Counted from the first letter of the stretch, positions 35,200 through 49,079 are shown. The stretch: 64,000 nt of DNA from Diphasiastrum complanatum (GCA_029204225.1 CM055104.1:43367148-43431147), one strand, 5' to 3'. Numbers and translations are program-made. The notes: generated by a model not told the origin, from the sequence alone.

Positions 35200-38100
35200 A
35201 TCAAAAAAGTGTAGTCAACGATGTGACCTGACTCTTCATGCCATCAACGTACTTCTGGCTCAAGTCGATCTGTTGGGCCATAATAGTTTGGATGGCTTGC
35301 TCATTAGGCTTATTTTTTAGCACATTCATTTGCTGTTGGAGGGCCAAACAATCTCGCTGTGAGACCAGCAAGCTAAAAAGGTGTTTGGCTTGTACTAGCT
35401 TTGCATGTGATTTGGAAAGCCCATAGTGGTGCCTAGAGCTTCTATTCCCAATCTGTGTGACTGGCCTCAACCATCTTGGTAATTAATGAACATAAAATTT
35501 TGTTAGATAATTCAAGTTGACCATTGCACTTTAGATAACATGAAGTGCTCTAATGAGCGACTAGATAGGAAGCAAGAATGTGAATGATTATTTCATTTAC
35601 AAAATGACTTTCGTGATCACTGACCAACTCGATTGGACATCCATATTGTGTAAGAATATGCTCATATAAGAACCGTGCTATAGTTTTGACACTGGCTTCT
35701 TTTACTGCTTTAGCTTCAACCCACTTGATGAGATAGTCTGTGGCTATTATGATGTATCCTGCTTGTGTATAATGAGCAGCTGGACGTATCGGGCCTACAA
35801 AGTCGATTCTCCACTTTTTAAATGGGCTCTAGGTGATGATAGGTTGCAAAGACATCTTTCTATTGGTTTTCAAAAGCATTGGCAAACATCACAGGACCTG
35901 GTGAATTGGTAGACATCCTTGTGAAGGGTTGGCCACTATAATCCAGTATGGAGTACCTTTTTGGTAGTTAAATCAGCTGCAAAATGTCCTCCTCCCATAC
36001 CTTCATGATTGAGTAGAATGATCGTGTCAATCTCCCGTGGTAGGACACATCTACGTAGAATCTAATCTAGCCCTATTTTGTAGAGTTGACTTGCTATCAA
36101 GGTGTAGGAAGTAGCCTTTGAAATTGATTTACATTGCTCTACCCTCCTCATCTCTAGTGGTGGTCGGCCTGTCGTAAGGTATTCAATTATGTATACTGAC
36201 CACTCAGGTACTACATCTACTAGAAATAAGATTGCATATGGGAAACTCATCTTGTACCCCCTTGCTAGGTGGTATGTTACAGATTCTGGATAGATGATTT
36301 GCTAGATAGCATTGCTTTCCCTTATGCACTATGATCCAGAATTGAAACTCCTATAGTAGCAAAAACCACCTGGTGATTCTCTCAATAGTACAAGGTTGGT
36401 TGACAAGGTACAAAAGAGCTTGATGGTCAATGTAAATACTTTTTGACAATATAAACCATGGCCATGGCCTCTCATTCCGTGGTAGTGTAGTTGACCTTAG
36501 CCTGTATTAGTTGCCGACTAGTGAAGTACACATGGTAATCCTTCTTAGACTCCCTCTACTAATGGCATATTTGGAATCATCTGTATGAATGTTAAACTTG
36601 ATGGTCCAATGGGGGACCTAAGGATAGGAACATATACTAATGTCTGCTTCAGCTTATGAAAAGCTTTAGTGGCAAATGGAGTTCACTCGAGTGTGATCGT
36701 AAGTTTGTAGATTGGCATGGATAACTTAGTGAAACAAAATACAAATCTTTGGTAATAATTGTAATGTCCCATGAATTCTAGGATTTCACGTACTATTCCA
36801 GGTTCAAGCAAGCTACAAATATCTGGCATTTTCAAGGTTAAGGGATATGCGGTATAATCGACATTGGATGAGCACTTGTTCTAGGCAATATAAGTGCTTG
36901 ATTTCGTAGGGAGTGCACACAGAGGTCATCTAAGAATATTTCAAGAGACTTCTGGAGAAAGTCCTTGTGAGCGTAACTCATAACTCATTGGAATATGCTT
37001 GGTGCATTGCATAATCCGAATGGCATCACCTTGTAAGCATAGATACCCCATTCAATGGCAAAAGTCATTATATATCTATCTTTAGGAGCGATATGTACTT
37101 GATTGTAGCCACTGCAACCATCTAAAAAGTTATAAGTCTTGTGTCCGACCCTCTCAAGCACAGATTCAGTGAACGGTAGGGGAAACTGATCCCTGGGGTT
37201 CACTACATTGAGTTTCTTGAAATCTACATGGATTCATAACTTTTCACTCTTCTTGGGTATGACCACTATTGGCAATACCCATGAAGCGTGTTCGATCTCA
37301 TAGATGAAACCAACATCGAGTAGTGTTATTAGTTCCTCCTAGATGAGCTAGGCATAATGTGGATTGGATCGGTACAACCTGATTGTGATAGGCTTAGAAT
37401 CCTATACCATCAAAATTGCGTGTATCAATACTTCAGGTGATATGCACTTAAACTCTTGGTAGCTCGAAGCAAAATAGTCTCGATACTCTTGCCACTGTGC
37501 CTTCAAATCCTCAAGTTCTTGGCCTACTACATCCACACCTATCATTACTCTTCTTCTTCTAGATAGGCTAGGTTGAATGACTTTACCTTGGTAGGTCCAT
37601 CAAAAATAGGAGTATTTGAAGATGATGGATTTTTTGAATCAAATCATTAAAGTCTTGATAGCCCCATGTCCACTTCGTCCATGGTACGTCATATATTGGT
37701 TGATCTTCCAAGTCAGGCTCTTGTTTAATTATTCTCCTTGCCTCGATATCTAGTGGAACCATAGGTTCTACTGGAGTAGTCTTCTCCTTATCCTTTTTGG
37801 TCACTCATTTCTTGATCTCCTTGATTGGTTTTCATTCAAATTTCTTAGAAGGGAGATCAACTTGCTTGGTCAGAGCTAGTGGATCTCTTGACTCAATCAC
37901 AGGCTTCTCTGATGAGGCTAAAGATCTGGATGGGATTGGAACTATTGGTTCGACTAGGCTGGATTTTTGGTCGTCATCGCATAATGACACTTCCAGTTTA
38001 TAGATGGCTTCTATGCTTGTATTTGTCCCATCCCAACACTGTAGTGCTCTTGCTATTGGCATTGGTAAGTTCAGATATGTCATGGGGTGGGTCAAGCTGC

Positions 38101-40384
38101 GAAGTAGTTACTATGGTATTTGCCTCATCTCGGAGAGGGATGGCCCTTGATGTTACCGGGTGGTGATACATTTCCATATCCAAGTATCATAGGACTTTCC
38201 CGTCAAAATATTCTCGTCCATCATCAAGCGTAAGCACTAGACACAGTTCGATCACTAGGAACTCACTAATCCCAAGTAGTGGTTCTTGTGGTAAACATTG
38301 AACTTATATCATAAAATTTGATATTTCACAAACGTTGTCCTTTGGCTTGCTCCTCGTCTCTCCTCCAGTGAGAACTCCGTCTTCATTGGCTAGGTCAGAT
38401 TGTGCATAAGAGTTATCACTCGAGTGGTCTATCATGGAATTCAAACAATCAACCAAGGCTAAGGCCTCCATCCAATCAACTATCTCAGTTTGGGAGTCAT
38501 CCTTAATCACTATTTGCCTCCAACATCTCGGGTGTTCTAATAATTTCATGTCTTCTTCTTTAATTCGCTCTATGGTACTCATGAGCTTGTTATCATTTGT
38601 TGTCAATCCGTCGGTTTAACTACCCAAGTGGATGGATCAACCTTCACTGATTTCTCCCGATTTTGTAAGATAATTTGTCCTTTCTCCCATGGAGAGAATG
38701 TGAAGCATGCATCCAAGGTTGTATTGGAGGACCTTATAAGACTGTGGGGTATTGGATAGGTCTAGGATTGCAAAGTCAATCACGAAACGCACAGTGCAGG
38801 CAATCTTCATGTGAACATATGTTGTCATGTCAATAGGTTGCACACTCGATTGATTGGCTAGTTTGATTGTAAAGGACACTAGGTCCATTCCTTGTAGATT
38901 CCAAGCTCAATACAATGTGGATGAGAAAAAGTTTACTCCAGATCCACCATCAATGATAGTAGGTTCTTTTGCAAATCCTTATGCTTGATAAGCAACGTGA
39001 TGTTAGAGGCATATGTTTCTCATCTACCATCGATGTTGTGGATCTGTTGGCCTTTATTCTTGTCTTCTACTCTGACACTATGGATCTGTTCGAGAGATTT
39101 AGTTTCAAGGTAGGGAGTAGCAGCCAAAATTGAGTCTACCCCTTTCGAAGATTCAACCCATTTCTTCAAATCATTCCAAAGGTTTGGGCTACTACGTAGC
39201 ATCATCCCTAAGGGTACACCTATTCTAGAAGGTAGGATTTCTTGCAATTATATCTTTCCTCTCACTTCTAGATAAGGGTCAACATTTTTCTAGGACTCAA
39301 TTGGATGGTGTCTAAATACCTATGGGATGGATATTTCAATCTGTTAATGTGGAGATGGAATCAAGTCTAGCTTTCTCTTAATCTCCCTCCTGCTGGTATT
39401 TGGCCTACTCTACTTCTACACATTTCTTCATCCTTCTAAAGTCAGTAAGCACAATAGCAATCTCTAATCAGCTCTAAAGAAGTGAGCTAGAATGTTCAGG
39501 AGTGTCCAAGCTCACAGGCTTGAGAGAGAGAACGCTAACTATTCAATACTTGATGTCTGATCTTTATGCTTAAGATGTAGGAATATGGACAGCTATTTAT
39601 AATAAGCAATTAGGTTGTCAAATGCGTCATCTATTTGGCTGTGATGTGCTGACATCCATCTAGTTAGGACTTCTCAAAGCAGGGTTTGGTTGACCAGGCA
39701 TATTGCATTGGATAGACTTCAGAGTAGTTTGAAACTCATTGGTGAGTTTCTCCATTTGTAGTTGGTGTTGCTTATTAAGCAACTCCTACTGGGATTTCCA
39801 AAGCTGATTTTGGGTATCGTCGATCAGCTTCGATTCATGGGTTGCATAATGTGATTTACGTTCCCTAGATCTGTCAACATTTGATTTCTCGTCTTCTTCC
39901 TTGATGGCATCAGACATAGCTAACTTTAGGCTCGTATATTCGTCATTGGATCTAAGCTCTCGTCTAATCCATCTTGGAAGGTCGACTAAAAACCAGATGA
40001 TGAGCATCTGTTCGGTGGGCTGTTCTTCTACTTGACCTTTTAAACCCTTGAAACGCTCGATATAGTCTCGTACGCATTCATCCTTTGTCATCTTGATATT
40101 ACTCAAATTGACAAAAAGATTCTCTATCAAACGAAATTGTTTAAAACACGTGATAAATGACTATTTCAGGATTGACTTGTCTATCTTATCTTCACAATCA
40201 AGGTTAAAAAACCAATCACGTGCTTTAGAGATCATGGTCATGGAAAACAGTTGGACCATAGCGTCAGGAGATGTTTCGCCATACACATCACACGCGTTCT
40301 CAAAGATTTGCAAAATTCATTGAGGGTCCGAACTACCGTCAAACTTGGGTAGATCCAACTTGGGTGTTCTCCACAAAACTGAAA
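35200..40384 (-). pseudogene. Decayed Ty3/gypsy element, gag to integrase in order
   Basis: Read right to left. Gag 40384-39786 (PKLDLPKFDGSSDPQ, SKARDWFFNLDCEDK, KDECVRDYIERFKGLKGQV, TEQMLIIWFLVDLPR). Gag end at 39247-39020. Aspartic protease at about 38960-38640 (PTIIDGGSGVNFFSSTL with the DGGSG site). Long pre-RT 38600-37583 (DQPIYDVPWTKWTWGYQDF). RT 37203-36985 (MNPRDQFPLPFTESVLERVG, FLDGCSGYNQVHIAPKDR, MPFGLCNAPSIFQ). RT end and RNase H traces 36900-36300. Integrase zinc and core regions 36250-35600 (RIDFVGPIRPAAHYTQ, ATDYLIKW, VSDHESHF). At 35470-35201 a Gln/Lys-rich coiled-coil-like frame has no known motif. Stops and frame changes occur throughout. The 5' end is lost at 40384. Confidence 0.87.
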
Positions 40385-41476
40385 CAAGAATTAATCTACA
40401 GCATTTTAGAAGTCCAAGAATCAAGAAACCAACCAGCCTTTTTATCTTTGGACATCCCAAGAACATCAAGAACTAGAATGTTGGAGGATATGCAAGATTT
40501 GCACCACATTTCTAGCCTAGTTTACCTGAATGCTGGCTCCTACATTAATCCACAAACAAGAAAAGAAAACTAATCCACTCTAGGAAAGCATCAAATCTAA
40601 TCCACTCTACAATCCACAACCACACACGAAGGAGGGAAGGGCAAGATCATAAATGCATCACTCAAGAAACAAGCATGATCAAGGAGCTCAATGGATGCAC
40701 CAAACTCATGAAGGCTCTTCTCATTTCAGCATGGAGTAGATACAATACACAAAAATCTCCTCTTCTCAAAGAGGGAGTCTCTTAAATAAGCAAGTGAGCT
40801 CCTTAGCTGGCATCCTAGTGGAATTTCCACATTTCACAAATTACAAGTGGAATATTGCTCTCCACTAGAGGTCACCATCAAAAGGTGGCTCACTCTACTT
40901 TCTTTAAGAGGGGTCTACTTGCATTTATTACATTTGCTTAGAAATACTAGTTCCTACATGGTCATTCCATCTTCCGGGATTCACCATGAGGCTTACACAG
41001 TTCTTGCATGTCTATCCTAGCTAGTATTTCTCGGCTGTCATAGTCGGGTCTCAGTCTTCATTAGTCTCGTCTTCTCAGAGACCTCCTCGGTCTAAGGTGA
41101 GAGGTGCTCTTGAGTTGTTCTGTCCGAGTATCTTGGGGATTCGTCAGAATCAGCCAACAATTTGCAAAGCTACAAGTGGAATAATACTCTCCACTAGAGG
41201 TCACCATCAAAAGGTGGCTCACTCTACCTTTTTTTAAAGGGGTCTACTTGCATTTATTACATTTGCCTAGAAATACTAGTTTCCACATGGTCATTCCATC
41301 TTTCGGGATTCACCATGAGGCTTACACAGTTCTTGCTTGTCATTCCTAACTAGCATTTCTCGGCTCTCAGTCTTCGTTCGTCTCATCTTCTCAGAGACCT
41401 CCTTGGTCTAAGATGAGAGGTGCTCTTGGGTAGCTCTATCCGAGTATCTTGGGGATTCGTCAGAATCAGCCAACAG
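40385..41476. repeat. LTR-like insert with internal 320-bp tandem duplication
   Basis: A 1.1-kb non-coding segment lies between two gag relics that face away from each other. Its right two thirds are two tandem copies (about 40835-41160 and 41164-41476) with near-identical text such as GGTCACCATCAAAAGGTGGC and CGAGTATCTTGGGGATTCG. Both copies end in CAGCCAACA. The segment is flanked by the 9-bp direct repeat AAACTGAAA (40376-40384 and 41477-41485). It may be a rearranged LTR or another insertion. Confidence 0.6.
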
Positions 41477-41481
41477 AAACT

Positions 41482-44400
41482 GAAAAGCTTCATCTATTAC
41501 CCATGGTAGTCTATGGCACCGCCAAGGAGTGATACTTGAATCTCGAAGCTCCTTATCTTGCTTCTTGGACCACCCTCAAGGACGCTCTCATCAAGTGTTT
41601 CAAACCATCCAAACTGACTCAGAGCCCGTTCATTCGAATTACCCATATCAAGATGTGTCACAAAGAGTTTGTTCAAAACTACATTGAGCGTTTTAAACGC
41701 CTCAAAGTAGAATGTGTTGATGAAAATATCACTGAACGTATGGCCATAAAACTATTCTTAGTTGGATTGCCTAACTCAAACCAGTTGACCTTTATGATCA
41801 ACTTAAAGATGTGATGATAGATGCTATCCGTGAGGAAGACGAAGGTTCCAACGATGACTTTGACCATCGTGAAAAAAAATCTAAGAATCTGGACCGTCCT
41901 AATCACCCGAAGTCTGACAATATTGCTCAATCTTCTGAACTTCTACATCAAATGGAAACCTGGCAAAAAGCTCAACAATCTCATATGGATAAACTCACTA
42001 CCGATTTCCAAATTGCCATGAAACAGATTGTTGAGAAATCCTTTCCAGCAAGGAAAAATGTCTGGTGTCCAATCTGCTCACAACATCACACTGCTAATGA
42101 ATGCCCTCAACTATGAAACCATTTTCCAGCAGCCACCAGAGCCACCATCTATCGAGCTTACCACCCTTACCCTCCACAACAGCCTATGCCACGACCAGGG
42201 GTTTACCAACCATGACCAACTGCACCAAATCAATACCCATTCCCACGTCAATCATTTGTCGTTAGCCAACCTGCCCCACAAAATGTTGTCCATTATCTTG
42301 ATCCAAATACCATCGATCCGGCCACCTACTATGTGGAAGACAATACTCAAGCGCAGTACTCTACTGAAACGGTTGTTTATTATACCTATGATTCTAATGC
42401 TCAAATAGTGGATCCCAATGCCCAAGCTTACAATCCAAACCAAGCTGTCTTTGCCGCACATCAACTACCCGTAATCTGAAGATGTTTTATCTGTGCAGGT
42501 AAACATGCTAGTATGTTGCCCAGATAAACTCCGCTTTCCTCCAGCTTGTGAAAATTGTGGTATTGAACATCACATAAAGGACTGCCCATCCCGATCTAAG
42601 CCGGCTGCTCCTGTTTGTTCAGTGCAAGTAGAAACCTTACCCATCGAAACACATCTTGCTTGGGTCTTGACTCGGGCACAAACCCAACGCCAAGCGTCTA
42701 CACTTGCACCCAGCAAAACTCAACCACAGGCTATTCCTCCAAGTGAAAATTCAACCCGGATAGTTTACTCTCACCCATCTAAAGAAATTCGGCTGCATCA
42801 TCAGTATCGTCAGCAAATCCGCAATGCCGACCAACCATCTTTCGCTTCCCATAAAGTACCTCACAAGCCCTTTGAAAGCAAAACCCTTGAAGGTACCGAA
42901 GTTTGGGGAGATTTACTACAAGCCAATGTCACTCTTCCTTTCCATGTACTCTAGAAGCATGCTGGCCAGTGGAAACAATAGATCCAATCAAATAACACCA
43001 CCACTACCGAGGAGTTGCCTGAAATGCCCTTACATCTAACCAATCCACTCAGTGAACGAGGCAACATCAAAATCCCAACTACCCATCATCAATCCTGTGA
43101 AGTTTTAGCAGTACTCGATGGTGGCTCCGGTGTCAATATCATTTCCACATCCCTCATGATAGAATGGAATCTGAGAGACAAGCTAGCCAAACCCACTTGT
43201 CAGCTTCAGGTGGCTTATCAAAGTGTAGTCTGACCTACCGGTTTCCTTCCACACGTGCTGATCAAACTAGGAGGTCTCAAGTTTATGTCGATCTCGTAGT
43301 ACTTGATATTCCCAATAATGCCTATTCTTATGAATTACTACTTGGTCATCCATGGCTCACCAATGCATGAGTCGTTCATGATTGGAACAAAGGCCGAGTC
43401 ACTTTTGGAAATCGTGACAGTTCTGTCACCATTGATCAACAAGTAAACTCAAACATGCACACATCCATGACGAAGGATCCTCAACCAGCAACTCGGTATT
43501 TGAGCCATACCAGTCCAGCCACGAAAAAGGTCATTATGTTAAATCTACTGATATCATAAACTGGAGTCATTGTCTAGCTATCATTGATTCTATGAATGCC
43601 GATTACTGTGCTCAACATCAGGATAATTGTACCTCTCCACTCCCGATCGATCACGACCAATTACCTGATCTGGATACACCTATCATTACTATCAATTTTA
43701 TTGATATTCTTCCACACCATAATGAGCTACTAAATGTTGCATGGCTACCTACTAATGAATCAGATGATTTATTCATCCATGACGAGAATGTCTTACGACT
43801 TCAAAATTGCCCAGAAGATTTGGACATTTTTTATATTCAGATCCTCAATTATATGGAGGCACTCCCACTTAGGACCTATCCGCAACATGCGTCCAAGGTG
43901 GAACCAGTTGCCAAGGTTGCAATTGAAAAGTCTGAGACAAAATTCTACTGTCCCAAATGCCCACACTATCCATGGGATCTCTGCGAGAAGGAGACCATCT
44001 TTCAAATTGATGATGAGATCCTCCATGACGTACCAACCGTCCCTCATCCACACACCTCTCCACCACCAAAGCCTCAACCACATGGTCATACTATGAAAGA
44101 GAAAATGAAAAAATTGCTTCAAATTCAACCGTCAGGTGACCTCACAATTGTTAGGGAAGTTCTTGAGATTGCCTCTATTCCTACACTAGCCCCCGCACAT
44201 TCCCAATCACCATCTCGGCAAGAAAAAGACAAGGCCCGCCTCGAATCTCCAGCCCATGATGTTCTTGGACTATACGATCGAGGATGTCACAATCCAATTA
44301 CCCCAAGCTCAACGTGAGCCAACTGGTAATTCACCCTACGAAGGCCATGCACAAACTATAACCCTTTCTCCGAGGGAGCCAAATGAAACCAACGAATATC

Positions 44401-46103
44401 TTGTCCACATTGGAGCTCATCTCAATCGCGAACAACGCAGACGGCTTGAAAAGCTGCTACGCAAATATCGACATGTCTTTGCCTAGACCTATAAAGACAT
44501 GAAAGCCAAAATCAAAGAAGAATTACAACGCCTCTTAGATGAAGTATTTATCTATGAAATTGAGCATACTGAGTGGGTCTCCCCAATTGTCATTGTTTCC
44601 AAGAAAAATGGAAAACTCCGAATCTGTGTCGACTTTAAGAAACTTAACGCCATCACCGAACGTGATCATTTTCCATTACCTTTTGGAGAATCCATCTTGG
44701 AAAATCTTGCAGGAGATGAGGGTTACTCCTTCTTAGATGGCTTTAGCGGATACAATATGATCCAAATCGCTGAAGAAGATCAACATAAAATCGCTTTTGC
44801 CACAGAATGGGGAACCTTCTGCTAGAAAGTCATGCCCTTTGGTCTCTGCAATGCTCCTAGCACCTTCCAATGTGTTATGCAAGCGGCCTTTTCTCATCAG
44901 ATGGGCGATACCTTAGAGATTTACGGTCCTCAAAACTAAACCTTATACGTTAATTGCAGGACAACTCTACAAGCAAGGGCTAGATGGAATTATCCGACGA
45001 TGTCTTACTGAAGGTGAAATACCCTCTATAATTTCTCTCACTCATGAAGATATTTTTGCAGGCCATTTCTCTTCTGAAACAACTGCTAAGAAAATCCTTT
45101 TGGCCGGTTTTTGGTGGCCAACACTCTTCAAGGATACGCACAATTACACTAAGGCTTGTGATGTCTGCCAACGCACAAAACGCTTTCAAAAGACAGACTA
45201 CATGCCTTTACACACTGTAACCACTTATCAAGCTTTCCAAAAATGGGGAATTGATTATGTCGGACCTATTAGTCCTGCTGCTCGACACACACAATCTCAT
45301 TACATCATAGTAGCTACAGACTATTGCACCAAATGGGCTGAAGCAGAGCTGTTTGCAATGCTGACGCTCATTCTACCGCAAAATTTCTCTATGAATAGGT
45401 TATCGTTCGTTTCGGATGTCCTCTAGAGCTTATTAGTGATAGGGGTACACATTTCCTTAACTTTGTCATAGCAAATCTCCTTTCAAATTTTTTTGTGGTA
45501 CATCACAAAAGTTTTTCATACTATCCACGATGCAATGGCCAGGCAGAATCCACCAATAAAATCCTATGTGGAATTCTCACCAAAATCGTCGAATCCAGCC
45601 GATCTGATTGAGAACTCAAACTCCATGCTGCTCTCTGGGCTTATCGCACCACCCCGAAGCGAGCTACAGGCTTAACTCCTTTTCAGCTAACATATGGCCA
45701 AGAAGCTGTTATGCCTGTGGAATTCCATATCCCCTCCCTCCGAATGGCCTATAACCTAAAGCCTGATACTCACCAGAATCTAGCAAACAGGTTATTCCAT
45801 CTGGAGCAACTCTGTGAAACATGACGAATCAGCATCCATGCTCAACAAGTCCACAAACGACGACAAAAAGCATGGCATGATCGATCATTGAAACTTAGAG
45901 ACTTCCAGGTTGGAGATAAAGTCCTACTATACCAGGCCAAAGCCTTCAAATTTTCTGGCCAAGGCCCTTACGTCATCAAAAAAATCTTTGCCTCTAGATA
46001 TGTACAACTCCAAACCCTTCAAGGCGATATCCTCGATACTTTAGTCAATGGGAACCGACTGAGAAAGTACAATGAACCATGTTTTCATCTTGATATGTAT
46101 TAG
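41482..46103 (+). pseudogene. Ty3/gypsy element, gag to integrase, with RT/RNase H deletion
   Basis: Gag from 41536 (YLASWTTLKDALIKCFKPS, EFVQNYIERFKRLK) is truncated on its left. Zinc knuckles WCPICSQHHTANECPQ (42062-42114) and CENCGIEHHIKDC (about 42550-42590). Protease at 43015-43370 (VLDGGSGVNIISTSL, then VYVDLVVLDIP in another frame). Spacer at 43592-44486. RT from 44499 (EWVSPIVIVSKKNGKLRICV, FLDGFSGYNMIQIAEED, VMPFGLCNAPSTFQ), cut near 44935 before YXDD and joined to integrase (PYTLIAGQLYKQGLDGIIRR). Integrase runs to 46103 ([96 protein letters not shown]). About 10 stops or frame changes are visible. The palm C-terminus, thumb and RNase H are missing. Confidence 0.88.
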
Positions 46104-46665
46104 TTGTTTTCTTTTCTACTGTTTTTCTTTATTGCTTGCCTGCCTTTTCGACAAAATTTTTGCTGTGCTTTCTTGTTCAAAACATCAAGATACTATCAGA
46201 TCAGGTATACCAACAGTCTTCTCTGAGAAGACCACAAAAGCCATTAGTTTCCGAAGAATTGTTTCACACCATCTCAGATAAAATTCGCCTGACCTCTTTT
46301 TTATAGTGCACGATTCATTTCTGGCGCCTCCGCAAATTTGTCTTAGAGACAAAAATCTCTAAAAATAGAAAAAGGTAGTTTTTTTCATCTGATATCATAA
46401 CGTTGCCTTGAAATTTGCGACCATCATTATCAAATTGTGGACAATGAGGATGATTTATGAGTGAAGTTGCTGCTAAAAAAAAGTCTATACATAGACCTCC
46501 ACCCTTCTCTCCACGAATTCATTTTAGATTGCTGCTCTCGAGTTCATGCCAAAAATTTTCAAAATTCTCAGAGCAATCTAAAATCACTACTATCATGGCC
46601 TCCCGCGATTCCTCACTCAGTTTGCATCGCCGTAAGTCCCTCGTCCTTATTCAGAGGATATTTTT

Positions 46666-48051
46666 ATGATCTGTATCAAGAATTACGTCGAGCAGCTCAC
46701 CCTGGCCAAGGATATCCTCACAAGCCTTGGCTTTGATCTGACTCTTTTCCAGGACCAGCAGAGTGAGAGCCTCATCCGAGTGGCATACTCCACCTATTCG
46801 GATGAATTCCAAACTTTCAGGCTTACATCTAAGAGTGGTAGCTATACCATCATCAACGTCTCTCCGGGGGATCGCCAGAGCATTGGCTTCCCTAATCTCG
46901 AAGAGACAATCCATGGCAAGGGCACCAGCTATGATGCCAAATACTTTACCAAGTTTCTGATAGAGGACGACAAAATCATTGCCCAAACCAACGACGGGAT
47001 CGCTATACGCCTCATCACGGATCCCCATCTACGGGACGCCTCAGAAATCCTCATCACCATGGTTGAAGTGCATACCGCCAAGATGGATCACATACCACCG
47101 AGCGACCTCTTTTCTTTGACCCTCACCATGGACGATCCCACTCAAAATTACAAGTGGGCTGAGAAGGTAGCAGAGAAGCTGTGCAGAGCTCTGAAAGCCA
47201 GAAAACCAACTACCAAATGTGGGTATCTCCTCCACGTGTTGGTCACCGAACAGTTGGGGTCTAGGGCGGTTGCTGCCATCAAGGAGCTGGATGATCTCTA
47301 TCCAAGCACAAAAAAGCGAGCCACCCCCCAACCGACAGCAGAACCGGTCTCACCAGCCCCACCTATTGAGAAGCAGAAAGGGACGGCGCTCAGCACATAA
47401 GCCGGTGTCCCTCACGACATTCTATCCATCGACATCGGGACGGAGTATGCTAAATCCGGAGGGAGCCTTAAACCCTCTCAGGTCCCAAAGGAGGTCCTAG
47501 AGCAGTAGACGGCCTTACTTCACCAGGCCCAGCAATGCAAGAAAGCAATAGCGGCAGCAGCAGGCAGCTCAATGGCGGCAGACACTTCAGGCTCTGGTCC
47601 TATGGGCATGGTTCCGTCCACACATGCAACCTCCTCTCCATCACTTGCTCTCACACTCCCACCACCACCCCCACCATTTACTGCCACCTCCACACCCTCA
47701 CTAACTCTCAACATGGGCTTCACTTCTCCAATTTCACAAAAGCCCTCACCTGTACAAACCTCCACCCTACTTGACTCCACAGTCAACGTAGATGATTTTG
47801 CATTACAATTACTCACCGCACTTCCATCAACCGCTGTCACCACTAAGCCAATCCACGCATCTCCGCCACGCAGTATTTCTCCACCTCTTTCACCCATCAA
47901 CCCTCAATCACCTCCACCTATCTTTCATACATCTCCATCTAATGCTGCTCCCAATTTTCTACCCCGTACCCTAGCTACACACGCACCCTCCTTGACATTG
48001 GTCCTTGAGAGTTGTTATCCCTTGCAGCCTAAAAAGTGGTATGGTTGGTGA
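46666..48051 (+). CDS. Extra ORF downstream of integrase in the gypsy element (relic)
   Basis: A 244-codon open frame at 46666-47400 begins MICIKNYVEQLTLAKDILTS. It is predicted to be soluble, with no membrane segment or signal peptide, and includes KWAEKVAEKLCRALKARKP and AVAAIKELDDLYPSTKKRA. After TAA at 47398-47400 the same frame resumes and crosses a TAG near 47508. It continues as a Pro/Ser/Thr-rich stretch (LTLPPPPPPFTATSTPSLT) to a stop at about 48051. Position after pol and before the 3' LTR is where env-like or accessory ORFs lie in some plant gypsy elements. Nothing resembles an envelope glycoprotein. Base composition is richer in GC than its surroundings. I do not recognise the family. 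Confidence 0.5.
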
Positions 48052-48211
48052 ATGAGCTTCAATACCCCTAGGGGGACAATATACTATGTGGCAATTCGAC
48101 AATGGTGCTATGGTGGACCTTCAGAAAGAAAAAACAAGGCTGGAGAAGGAAAACAAACAACAACAGTTGTAGATCCAGAACCTCACAAATCATAATCAAC
48201 AACAGTAGCAG

Positions 48212-48888
48212 ATGCTACTCCACCTCAAGAACCAGCTCCACCTGAAGGTATCCAACATGCAGTATACCATCGATCACCTCAAAGTCGAAAGGGATGAGGC
48301 TGTAGTAGATGCACAAGCCACACGTTCCGCTATGAAGAAACAGTGGGAATTGTTGGACTTCAACGACTTCGCACCACCAGCTATTCCTGAGGGAACTGCC
48401 ATTCCAGTGGTGGCCAATCAAACGCTGGCCCAAAAGTTGAAAGTCACGATGGAACAGCACTCAAAATTACAACAATCATACCTTGCTTCTGTCGAGGCCC
48501 TGAACCAGCACATAGCCACCTAGAAGACCGCTTAAAGGCCGCTGTCCAATCGACACCGTCGGTTCATGCAGAGCATGCCCAATTCCATGATTCGGGGCAC
48601 CACTTTGATGGACAGATGGTGGAGATGGAGCAGGATTCCAACAGCCTCCTCCTACAACTCAAGGCTCCTCTTTTCAAGCCCCTAGAGCAAGGAGCTCAAG
48701 CACCAACCAATCCGTCAAGCTCTGGGAGTACCAGCTCCCAACATTATCTTTTTCCTTCCACCGCTTCTAACCCTCTCAACACCACTAACCCCCTATTCAT
48801 TCCACGACAATTTTCTCCTGAGTCACAAAGAATTGCTGAAGCTAACCCTCACCTCCTCTCTCTCCTGAAAACACGAGATTGCCTCTGA
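48212..48888 (+). pseudogene. Continuation of the extra ORF, coiled-coil-like, broken
   Basis: 48212-48523 encodes a Gln/Lys/Leu-rich, probably coiled-coil segment (LKNQLHLKVSNMQYTIDHLK, LAQKLKVTMEQHSKLQQSYL). 48616-48888 encodes a Ser/Pro-rich low-complexity tail. Frames differ from the 46666 frame and stops separate them. Best read as the 3' part of the same accessory ORF. Confidence 0.4.
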
Positions 48889-49079
48889 GGCACCAACCAT
48901 CCGGCATAGAATCACGCCCTAGAACCGAGCAAACACATAAAGAAGCAGTCAAACTCCTGGATCCACAACCTCTCTAGCATCATCAGCTCTTCCTACAGAG
49001 TAAGACCTCAATGGCATGGTATATCGAAGCTCTTTCCTACATGCGCACAAATCCTTATTACTATCCAGTAGCGAGGCTT

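Noticed and set aside
47520-47900. Minus-strand Gly/Val-rich frame of 126 codons
   Set aside because: Shadow of the plus-strand Pro/Ser/Thr-rich region of the accessory ORF.
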